A stretch of 64,000 bases of DNA from contig NZ_JAJDFX010000002.1 of the NCBI RefSeq assembly GCF_024704385.1, positions 4,278,001 to 4,342,000 of the forward strand, in the 5' to 3' direction. The notes under the pieces were generated by a model. The model ran no database searches. It worked only from the letters and a program-made list of their open reading frames with translations, and was not told the origin of the DNA. Below, piece after piece: positions 57,360 to 64,000 of this stretch. The DNA is from Cellulomonas sp. P24 (GTDB lineage: Bacteria; Actinomycetota; Actinomycetes; Actinomycetales; Cellulomonadaceae). Numbering within the stretch: the first letter of the stretch is position 1; every line of letters starts with the position of its first letter. A program made the position numbers and the translations under genes.

Positions 57360-58559
57360 TCAGTCGTCCGTGCTGCCCGCGCGGAGAGGGCCGCCTCCGG
57401 GTGCCTCCGTCACGACCGGGCCGAGCATCGCGTTCGCCACCGTCGCGTGCGCGGACTCCCCGTCCGACGGGTGGAAGATCCCGGCGAGGACGTCGCGGTA
57501 CAGACGACCGAGCTCGTTCCCGGAGAAGTACGAGGACCCGCCCGCGACGCGCAGCGCGTGGTCGACGACGACGCGAGCGTTCTCGGTCGCCCGCACCTTG
57601 AGGCCGACGAGCAGGGGGAACCATCGAGACCCGTGGTCGACGAGTGCGTCGACGTCCCGGGCGAGCGCGGTCACCTGCGGCTCGATGCCGTCCTGTGCGA
57701 TCGCGGCATCGGCTACCCGCCAGCGGATGTCCGGGTCCTGTGCGTAGGTCCGTCCCGCGCCCTTCATCGACGTCCGACGGTGCGCGGCCGCCACGGCCAG
57801 CTCGACGGCGCGGCGACCGACTCCGGTGTAGACCGCCGCCAGGAGGATCTCGAACACCGCGAACAACGCGAAGATGAAGGGGTCCCGGCTCGGCCCCACG
57901 GGCAGACGTCGGTACACGCGCCCGCGTGGGGCCTCGACGCCGTCGAGCACCGTCGTGCAGCTCTGCGTGGCGCGCATCCCGAGCGTGTCCCAGTCGTCGC
58001 CGACATGGATCCCGGGAGCAGATCGATCAACCACCGCATGGACGAGAAGCGGGTTCCCGGGGTCGGTGTCGTCGCGCCCGAAGACCGCCAGCCGGGTCCA
58101 CACCGGCGACAGCGACGTGAAGATCTTCGTCCCGTCGAACCGGTAGCCGCCGTCCGGCGTCGGGACCGCGCGGGTCTTCGAGTCGAACATCACCAGGTCG
58201 TTGCCCGCCTCCGAGTTCCCGAACGCGAACACCTCGCCGCGCGCCGCGTCCTCGAGCACGAACGCGAGCGACTCGTCACCGCGCGCCGCGAGGACGGCGG
58301 CGATACCGGTGACCACGAGGTGCATGTTCACCGCGAGTGCGGTCGCCGGCGCCGCAGCGGCCAGTCGCGCCTGCTGCTCGGCGACCTGCGCCAGTCCCAT
58401 CCCGGCGCCGCCGAGCCGTTCCGGCACGAAGGCCCGCAGGTAGCCGAGCTCGGCAAGGTCGGCGAGGTCGTCATGAGGGAATCCGTTGTCACGGTCGTAC
58501 CCGGGCGCCCGGGCAGAGATCCGCGCCAGCAGGTCGTCGGGAAGAACGAGCGCCGTCAT
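57360..58559 (-). CDS. Acyl-CoA dehydrogenase-superfamily flavoprotein
   Basis: 399 residues from ATG 58559; the frame to 58715 overlaps the YciI-like gene's leader. ACAD pattern: helical N-terminal domain (FPHDDLADLAELGYLRAFVPERLGGAGMGLAQVAEQQ), central FAD barrel (TKIFTSLSPVWTRLAVFG), and C-terminal helices (VGRRAVELAVAAAHRRTS...AGGSSYFSGNELGRLYRDVLAGIFHPSDGESAH). The usual acyl-CoA dehydrogenase catalytic Glu is not obvious, and LGRLYRDVLA-HPSD resembles the flavin-monooxygenase (DszC-like) or nonoxidative subgroup. Substrate unknown. Alone between uvrA and yciI-like gene. Confidence 0.7.
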   Translation of the reverse strand: MTALVLPDDLLARISARAPGYDRDNGFPHDDLADLAELGYLRAFVPERLGGAGMGLAQVAEQQARLAAAAPATALAVNMHLVVTGIAAVLAARGDESLAFVLEDAARGEVFAFGNSEAGNDLVMFDSKTRAVPTPDGGYRFDGTKIFTSLSPVWTRLAVFGRDDTDPGNPLLVHAVVDRSAPGIHVGDDWDTLGMRATQSCTTVLDGVEAPRGRVYRRLPVGPSRDPFIFALFAVFEILLAAVYTGVGRRAVELAVAAAHRRTSMKGAGRTYAQDPDIRWRVADAAIAQDGIEPQVTALARDVDALVDHGSRWFPLLVGLKVRATENARVVVDHALRVAGGSSYFSGNELGRLYRDVLAGIFHPSDGESAHATVANAMLGPVVTEAPGGGPLRAGSTDD

Positions 58560-58689
58560 CGCACGCGCCTCCGGACGCGGGGACGCACGCAGGTGATCAC
58601 CGTCATGACGACACTCTCTCACCGCCGCTGCGAGCCGTCCTGGTGTCGCTGCCGGCCGGTAGGGCTTCCGGATGCGCAAGGATGCTGCC

Positions 58690-58980
58690 ATGCCGACCTT
58701 CGCCGTCCAGTACACCTACGACGCACGCCGAGACCTGCAGGACACCGTCCGGCCCGAGCATCGCGCCTACCTCGGCCGGCTCGCCGCCGACGGGAGCCTG
58801 CTCGGCTCCGGGCCGTACACCGAGGGTGCCCCGGGTGCGCTCCTCGTGTTCCGCGCACGCGACCGCGACGAGCTCGACGACCTGCTCGCCGGAGACCCGT
58901 TCGCCCGCGCCGGTGTGATCTCCACGACGACCGTGCGCACCTGGGACATCGTGCTGGGACCGTGGGCCGAGCCGCGCTGA
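58690..58980 (+). CDS. YciI family protein
   Basis: 96 residues from ATG 58690, with AAGGATG upstream; ATG 58672 in the same frame is less likely. FAVQYTYDARRDLQDTVRPEHRAYLGRLAADGSLLGSGPYTEGAPGALLVFRA has the YciI pattern (ferredoxin-like fold with a conserved His/Asp pair in RPEHRAYL and AGDPFARAG). The family includes dechlorinases and many proteins of unknown function. Convergent with terC. Confidence 0.8.
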   Translation: MPTFAVQYTYDARRDLQDTVRPEHRAYLGRLAADGSLLGSGPYTEGAPGALLVFRARDRDELDDLLAGDPFARAGVISTTTVRTWDIVLGPWAEPR

Positions 58981-59044
58981 GGCGCTCGCGCACCGAGGCA
59001 CTCCTGCACTGACGCGCTGAGGAACTGGCCGCGGCGTGCGGCGG

Positions 59045-60022
59045 CTACCGTCTGCGCACGCGTCGCGCCCGTGACGCGCTGGCCACCGCGGTCGCGACGA
59101 GGACCCCGACGATCACCAGCAACGACGTGCTGACCGGGACGAGGGGCGCCCAGCGCACCGGCTGACCACCGTTGATGAACGGCAGCTGGTTGTCGTGCAG
59201 CGACTGAAGCACGAGCTTGACCCCGATGAAGCCCAGAAGCACCGAGAGGCCGGCGTTCAGGTAGACGACCCGGGTGAGCAGGTCGCCGAGGAGGAAGTAG
59301 AGCTGGCGGAGCCCCATGAGGGCGAAGACGTTCGCCATCAGAACCAGGTACGGCTCGGTCGTGAGGCCGAAGACGGCCGGGATCGAGTCGAACGCGAACA
59401 GCAGATCCGTGAAGCCGATCGCGACGAGAACGACCAGCATCGGCGTCACCACCCGGACACCGTCGATCCGCACGCTCAGGTGCACACCGTGGAACTCCTC
59501 CGTGGTGCGGATCCTGCGCTGCACCAGCCGCAGGACGCTCGGGGGGCGGTACTCCTCGGACTCGGCGCCGGCACCACGAGCCATCTGGACCGCGGTGTAC
59601 ACGAGGAACGCGCCGAACAGGTAGAAGACCCAGCTGAAGGAGGCGATCACCGCTGACCCCGCCGCGATGAAGGCGCCGCGCAGGACGAGCGCGAGGATGA
59701 TCCCGATGAGGAGCGCCGACTGCTGATAGGCACGCGGCACCGCGAACCTGGCCATGATGATGAGGAAGACGACGAGGTTGTCCACCGACAGGGAGTACTC
59801 GGTCAACCACCCGGCGTAGAACTCCCCCGCGTGTCTCGACCCGAACATGAGCCACACCATCAGCCCGAAGGCGACGGCCAGGCCGACGTACAGACCGAGG
59901 TAGCGCAGGCTCTCCCGCGTCGACGGGACGTGCGGGCGTCGCCCGACGACCGTGACGTCCACCAGGAGGACGAGTCCCGCGATGCCGAGCGACGTGATCC
60001 ACAGGAGCGGGGTGACGGTCAC
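59045..60022 (-). CDS. TerC family membrane protein, second of a tandem pair
   Basis: 325 residues from GTG 60022, which overlaps the stop of the upstream terC copy (GTGA); the longer frame is antisense shadow. Seven-to-nine membrane segments with the TerC signatures TEYSLSVDNLVVFLIIM (conserved Asp-Asn), FTDLLFAFDSIPAVFGLTTEPYLVLMANVFALMGLRQLYFLL and LGFIGVKLVLQSLHD. TerC/Alx/MeeY-type proteins export Mn2+ or protect secreted metalloproteins. Its sequence is close to the other copy, a recent-looking duplication or pair. Confidence 0.92.
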   Translation of the reverse strand: MTVTPLLWITSLGIAGLVLLVDVTVVGRRPHVPSTRESLRYLGLYVGLAVAFGLMVWLMFGSRHAGEFYAGWLTEYSLSVDNLVVFLIIMARFAVPRAYQQSALLIGIILALVLRGAFIAAGSAVIASFSWVFYLFGAFLVYTAVQMARGAGAESEEYRPPSVLRLVQRRIRTTEEFHGVHLSVRIDGVRVVTPMLVVLVAIGFTDLLFAFDSIPAVFGLTTEPYLVLMANVFALMGLRQLYFLLGDLLTRVVYLNAGLSVLLGFIGVKLVLQSLHDNQLPFINGGQPVRWAPLVPVSTSLLVIVGVLVATAVASASRARRVRRR

Positions 60023-61062
60023 CGGCGGCTCGTGTCGGTGACGGCCGGATCGGTCGAGCGCACCTCCGCGGTCCTTCCGACCTGACGCGCGCGTCGGCCG
60101 GTCGTGATCACACTGGCCACCGTTGCGACGGTCAACGTGCCCAGGATCACGATCATCGACAGCCAGATCGGGATCTCGGGTGCCCACGCCACGGCGGCTC
60201 CGCCGTTGATGAAGGGCACCTCGTTGGTGTGCAACGCCTCGAGCACGAGCTTGATCCCGATGAAGCCGAGGATCACCGCCAGACCCTCCGACAGGAACAC
60301 CAACCGCTGGAGCAGTCCGCCCAGGAGGAAGTACAGCTGTCTCAGCCCAAGGAGCGCGAGCGCGTTCGTGGCGAACACGATGTACGGCTCCTTCGTCAGG
60401 CCGTAGACGGCCGGGATCGAGTCGAGCGCGAACAGGACATCTGTGCTGCCGATCGCCACCATGACGATCAGCATCGGGGTGAGCAGTCGCCGCCCGTGCA
60501 GCGCGATCGTGAGCCGGTCGCCGTGGTACTCGTTCGTCGTCGGGAGCAGCCGTCGCATCAGGCGTACGAGCGCGGGGTCCTTGTAGTCGGCGGGCCTCTC
60601 CTGATCGTGGTCCTCCCGCGCGAGGGTCACCGCTGTATACAGGAGGAAGGCGCCGAAGAGGTAGAAGACCCACGAGAACTGCGCGATCGCCGCGGCCCCG
60701 AGGAAGATGAACACGCCACGGAGGACGAGGGCGATGGCCACACCGACGAGCAGCACCTTCTGCTGGTACTCCCTGGGCACTGCGAACCTCGTCATGATGA
60801 TGAGGAAGACGAACAGGTTGTCGACCGAGAGGCTCTTCTCCATCACGTAGCCGGCGAAGTACTCGGCGCCGTGTCCCCAGCCCCAGACGATCCCCAGCCC
60901 CACGCCGAACACCAGCGCCAGGCCGACGTAGACCGCGCTCCACGACGCCGACTCGCGGAACGACGGCGCGTGTGGAGTTCGGACGTGGGTGTAGAAGTCG
61001 AAGACCAGGAGGGCGGCGATGCCGACGACGGTCGCCACCCAGATCCACAATGGAACGCTCAT
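60019..61062 (-). CDS. TerC family membrane protein, first of a tandem pair, riboswitch-controlled
   Basis: 347 residues from ATG 61062. MEKSLSVDNLFVFLIIM, STDVLFALDSIPAVYGLTKEPYIVFATNALALLGLRQLYFLLGG and LGFIGIKLVLEALHTNEVPFINGG are TerC signatures, with the conserved acidic residues of the membrane core. Members of this family (including Alx/MeeY and YkoY) are linked to manganese export and metalation of secreted proteins. A yybP-ykoY riboswitch covers its leader, so manganese would raise expression of both copies. The last 45 residues are a basic cytoplasmic tail. Confidence 0.93.
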   Translation of the reverse strand: MSVPLWIWVATVVGIAALLVFDFYTHVRTPHAPSFRESASWSAVYVGLALVFGVGLGIVWGWGHGAEYFAGYVMEKSLSVDNLFVFLIIMTRFAVPREYQQKVLLVGVAIALVLRGVFIFLGAAAIAQFSWVFYLFGAFLLYTAVTLAREDHDQERPADYKDPALVRLMRRLLPTTNEYHGDRLTIALHGRRLLTPMLIVMVAIGSTDVLFALDSIPAVYGLTKEPYIVFATNALALLGLRQLYFLLGGLLQRLVFLSEGLAVILGFIGIKLVLEALHTNEVPFINGGAAVAWAPEIPIWLSMIVILGTLTVATVASVITTGRRARQVGRTAEVRSTDPAVTDTSRR

Positions 61063-61068
61063 GTGTCA

Positions 61069-61200
61069 ACCTCCGGTACCGATGACGGTGTACCGGAGGT
61101 CTCCGCCGCCAGGACGTTCAGGTCCGGACCGATGGTGCCGGGATGGTCGCGGGACCATCCGTGATGACGACACCACCGCGGGGGCGTACTCCCCTCCAAC
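61069..61200 (-). promoter_or_regulatory. yybP-ykoY (Mn2+) riboswitch with ribosome-binding-site hairpin, upstream of terC
   Basis: On the minus strand, in order: GGGGAGTACGCCCCC (61194-61180; GGGGAGTA is the conserved L1 element), GTCGTCATCACG (61171-61160), and GAGACC (61103-61098; the conserved L3 element), the core of the yybP-ykoY Mn2+ aptamer. Next comes an 11-bp perfect inverted repeat: GTACCGGAGGT on the plus strand at 61090-61100 pairs with 61069-61079. Its 3' arm on the RNA holds the GGAGG ribosome-binding site seven bases before the terC ATG, and its 5' arm overlaps the aptamer's GAGACCTCC. This fits a translational switch in which Mn2+ binding frees the site. Confidence 0.82.
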
Positions 61201-61254
61201 AGGTCGAGCGTACCGGACGCGCGCGCTCGCATCCTGCCGCGCGCGCCGATCGCG

Positions 61255-63351
61255 TCACGCCGTGGCGGCTTGCATCTGCCGAAGCTCCTTCTTGAGTCCC
61301 GCGATCTCGTCCCGGAGCCGCGCTGCCAGCTCGAACTGGAGCTCACCGGCAGCTGCGTGCATCTGGTCGCTCAGCTCCTGGATGAGGGACGCCAGCTCGC
61401 CGGCCGCCGCACCGGCCAGACGCGACCGGGATCCGCTCTCCGGAGCACCACCCGGCACGGGGGCCTTGCCGCGAGCCGGCTTCCGGTACCCGCCCGCCAG
61501 CAGCTCCTGGGTGTCGATGTCCTCCCGTGCGAGCATGTCCGTCACGTCGCTGATCCGCTTGCGCAGAGGCGTCGGGTCGATGTTGTTCTCCAGGTTGTAC
61601 GCCACCTGCTTCGCCCGGCGACGCGTGGTCTCGTCGATCGCGTGCGCCATCGCCGGGGTGATCCGGTCGGCGTACATGTGAACCTGGCCGGAGACGTTGC
61701 GGGCGGCACGTCCGATGGTCTGGATCAACGAGGTCCCCGACCGCAGGAAGCCCTCCTTGTCGGCGTCGAGGATGCTCACCAGCGAGACCTCCGGGAGGTC
61801 GAGCCCCTCGCGGAGGAGGTTGATGCCGACGAGGACGTCGTACTCCCCCAGCCGGAGCTCCCGAAGGAGCTCGACGCGGCGCAGCGTGTCGACCTCGGAG
61901 TGGAGGTAGCGGACCCGCACGCCGCGCTCCAGCAGGTAGTCCGTCAGGTCTTCGGACATCTTCTTGGTGAGCGTGGTGACGAGCACGCGCTCGTTCCGCG
62001 CGGTTCTCAGCCGGATCTCCTCGAGGAGGTCGTCGATCTGTCCGGTCGTCGGCTTCACGACGATCTCTGGGTCGACCAGCCCCGTGGGGCGGATGATCTG
62101 CTCGACGACCCCGTCCGACATGCTCAGCTCGTAGTTGCCGGGCGTCGCCGAGAGGTACACCGTCTGGCCGATGCGTTCGACGAACTCCTCCCACCGGAGC
62201 GGTCGGTTGTCCATCGCGCTGGGCAGACGGAAGCCGTGGTCGACGAGGTTCCGCTTTCGCGACATGTCGCCCTCATACATCGCCCCGATCTGCGGGACCG
62301 TGACGTGCGACTCGTCGATGACGAGCAGGAAGTCCTCCGGGAAGTAGTCGAGGAGCGTGTTCGGCGCGGTGCCGGGTGCGCGTCCGTCGATGTGACGCGA
62401 GTAGTTCTCGATCCCCGAGCAGGAGCCGATCTGGCGCATCATCTCGATGTCGTACGTCGTCCGCATCCGGAGCCGCTGCGCCTCCAGCAGCTTCCCTTGC
62501 CGCTCGAACTCGGCCAACCGGTCCGCGAGCTCGGCCTCGATCGACGAGACCGCGCGCTCCATCCGCTCGGGCCCGGCGACGTAGTGGGTGGCCGGGAACA
62601 CGTAGACGTCCGGGACGGTCTGCACGACGTTTCCCGTGAGCGGGTGCAACGTCTGGATCGTCTCGATCTCGTCCCCGAAGAACTCGATCCGGATCGCCAG
62701 CTCCTCATAGACCGGGATGATCTCGACCGTGTCGCCGCGCACACGAAAGGTTCCCCGGGTGAAGGCCATGTCGTTCCGGGTGTACTGCATCGCGACGAAC
62801 TGGCGGAGCAGGTCGTCACGCTCGATCTGGTCCCCGACCGACAGGCGCACCATCCTGTCGACGTACTCCTGCGGCGTGCCGAGGCCGTAGATGCAGGACA
62901 CCGAGGCCACGACCACGACGTCGCGCCGGGTCAGCAACGAGCTGGTCGCGGAGTGGCGTAGCCGTTCGACCTCGTCGTTGATCGACGAGTCCTTCTCGAT
63001 GTAGGTGTCCGTCTGAGCGATGTACGCCTCAGGCTGGTAGTAGTCGTAGTACGAGACGAAGTACTCGACGGCGTTGTTCGGCAGGAGCTCGCGGAACTCC
63101 GTCGCCAGCTGAGCGGCGAGCGTCTTGTTGGGTGCCATCACGAGCGTGGGACGCTGGACCTGCTCGATCAGCCACGCTGTGGTCGCCGACTTCCCGGTGC
63201 CCGTCGCCCCGAGCAGGACGACGTCCTTCTCCCCCGCGTTGATGCGACGAGCGAGGTCGGCGATCGCCGTCGGCTGGTCACCCGAGGGCGTGTAGTCCGA
63301 GACGACCTCGAACGGGGCCACGGTCCGCTGCAGATCGGTGACAGGGCGCAT
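61255..63351 (-). CDS. uvrB: UvrABC excinuclease subunit B
   Basis: 698 residues. Helicase motif [18 protein letters not shown] (about residues 47-63), the beta-hairpin region [44 protein letters not shown], motif II with DESH ([15 protein letters not shown]), [23 protein letters not shown] and QTIGRAARN, and a C-terminal UVR domain ([20 protein letters not shown]) are present and in order. Damage verification in excision repair. Preceded by coaE in the same direction (69 bases). Confidence 0.97.
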   Translation of the reverse strand: MRPVTDLQRTVAPFEVVSDYTPSGDQPTAIADLARRINAGEKDVVLLGATGTGKSATTAWLIEQVQRPTLVMAPNKTLAAQLATEFRELLPNNAVEYFVSYYDYYQPEAYIAQTDTYIEKDSSINDEVERLRHSATSSLLTRRDVVVVASVSCIYGLGTPQEYVDRMVRLSVGDQIERDDLLRQFVAMQYTRNDMAFTRGTFRVRGDTVEIIPVYEELAIRIEFFGDEIETIQTLHPLTGNVVQTVPDVYVFPATHYVAGPERMERAVSSIEAELADRLAEFERQGKLLEAQRLRMRTTYDIEMMRQIGSCSGIENYSRHIDGRAPGTAPNTLLDYFPEDFLLVIDESHVTVPQIGAMYEGDMSRKRNLVDHGFRLPSAMDNRPLRWEEFVERIGQTVYLSATPGNYELSMSDGVVEQIIRPTGLVDPEIVVKPTTGQIDDLLEEIRLRTARNERVLVTTLTKKMSEDLTDYLLERGVRVRYLHSEVDTLRRVELLRELRLGEYDVLVGINLLREGLDLPEVSLVSILDADKEGFLRSGTSLIQTIGRAARNVSGQVHMYADRITPAMAHAIDETTRRRAKQVAYNLENNIDPTPLRKRISDVTDMLAREDIDTQELLAGGYRKPARGKAPVPGGAPESGSRSRLAGAAAGELASLIQELSDQMHAAAGELQFELAARLRDEIAGLKKELRQMQAATA

Positions 63352-63420
63352 GACTCAACGGTACGTGGGTGCACCGACAGGTTCGGCCCGAGGTGGCGCT
63401 CCGGGCTCCGCCCAGCACCA

Positions 63421-64000
63421 TCAGCCCAGCTCGGCGGCCTCCTCGGCCCGACGCTCGTCCGCGAGCCGTGACCAGAGGGCGTCGACCTGCGCACGCAGGG
63501 CATCTGCCGAGCCGGACCCGTCGAGCACGACGTCAGCGGCTGCGAGTCGGTCGTCGTCCGCTGCCTGCGCGCCCACGCGCCGACGCGCATCCTCCTCCGT
63601 GGCGCCGCGGAGCCGCATCAGCCGCTCGATGCGCTGCTCCGCAGGCGTGTGGACCACCACGACCAGGTGGAACGTGTCGGCCTGCCCCGTCTCGACCAGC
63701 AGCGGGATGTCGTGGACGATCACGGCGCCCGGATCGGCCGCCGCAGCGGCGGCCTCACGCTCCGCCGCCATCCGACTGATCTCCGGGTGGACGATCCGGT
63801 TCAGCCGCGCCAACGCGTCACGGTCCGCGAACACGATCGACGCCAGCGCCGGTCGGTCCAGCGAACCGTCCGGGGCGAGGACATCCGGCCCGAACGCCTC
63901 CTCGATCTCGTCGAGACCGATAGTGCCCGGCGCGACCGCCGCGCGAGCAAGGTCGTCGTGATCGATCACCACGGCACCGAGCTCGACGAACCGTGCCGAA
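63421..64000 (-). CDS. coaE: Dephospho-CoA kinase, 5' part cut by window end
   Basis: The frame is open to the window edge (…VELGAVVIDHDDLARAAVAPGT), so the P-loop and start lie beyond 64000; GTG 63972 only marks the first possible internal start. Visible: ASIVFADRDALARLNRIVHPEISRM (conserved FADR..L..I.HP), IVHDIPLLVETG, VVVVHTPAEQRIERLMRLRG and the RRVGAQAADDDRLAAADVVLDGSGS end, all family motifs. Phosphorylates dephospho-CoA in the last step of CoA synthesis. Upstream of uvrB, a frequent actinobacterial neighbour. Confidence 0.9.
   Translation of the reverse strand, partial: SARFVELGAVVIDHDDLARAAVAPGTIGLDEIEEAFGPDVLAPDGSLDRPALASIVFADRDALARLNRIVHPEISRMAAEREAAAAAADPGAVIVHDIPLLVETGQADTFHLVVVVHTPAEQRIERLMRLRGATEEDARRRVGAQAADDDRLAAADVVLDGSGSADALRAQVDALWSRLADERRAEEAAELG

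Noticed and set aside
59045-61069. A single 674-codon frame spanning both TerC genes
   Set aside because: The TerC motifs lie in two frames; the long frame is out of frame in its first two thirds and joins the second TerC only by read-through.

Overview
The window is high-GC, gene-dense DNA with many GTG starts and repeated 4-base ATGA/GTGA stop-start overlaps. It carries an actinobacterial housekeeping order: uvrC-rapZ-yvcK-whiA-gap-pgk-tpiA-secG, rbpA, and pgl-opcA-zwf-tal-tkt next to ctaB. RbpA, WhiA, OpcA and DprE1/DprE2 point to Actinobacteria. The set looks like Micrococcales, perhaps Cellulomonadaceae, but that family assignment is inference. I see no rRNA, CRISPR array, insertion sequence or prophage. 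One tRNA (Pro, GGG) is present.

Layout. 1-4 kb: end of a phosphodiester glycosidase, then a PAP2 phosphatase and a UbiA prenyltransferase facing DprE2 and DprE1. Together these are the known steps for decaprenyl-phosphate-linked arabinose. 4-7.5 kb: a secreted coiled-coil protein, an MFS transporter and a small polytopic protein resembling Pyr4/PaxB-type terpene cyclases. 7.6-15.5 kb: a two-gene operon of a giant pyruvate:ferredoxin oxidoreductase (PFOR) with a C-terminal ferredoxin and a fused GltD-like/ferredoxin-NADP reductase-like flavoprotein. 15.8-22.3 kb: a DUF2079 membrane protein, an AarF/UbiB kinase, a small conserved protein, a TSUP transporter and a TPR-GGDEF protein. 22.4-25 kb: small membrane proteins, an ANTAR protein and a TetR regulator with repeated operator-like palindromes. 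25.4-27.5 kb: tRNA-Pro and a GntR-MFS pair.

27.5-36.4 kb is a long minus-strand run: xerD, parA-like, scpA, scpB, an RluB-type pseudouridine synthase, tyrA, cmk, plsC and der. Neighbours in it mostly overlap by 4 bases. 36.4-44.5 kb holds ctaB and, divergently, the pentose-phosphate genes tkt-tal-zwf-opcA-pgl. 44.6-53.8 kb is minus strand: rbpA, secG, tpiA, pgk, gap, whiA, yvcK, rapZ and uvrC. 53.8-64 kb: an OsmC protein, uvrA with a LexA-box-like site, an acyl-CoA dehydrogenase-like protein, a YciI-like protein, two tandem TerC genes behind a yybP-ykoY (Mn2+) riboswitch, uvrB, and coaE cut by the window end.

Several intact-looking genes are broken only by single-base length changes in C/G runs: the PFOR gene, the GGDEF gene, zwf (twice, mutually compensating), whiA and probably der. 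Because essential or core genes are hit and the rest of each frame is preserved, the simplest reading is homopolymer error in the sequence rather than true pseudogenes. The run of eight at the PFOR start also deserves a check for real length variation.
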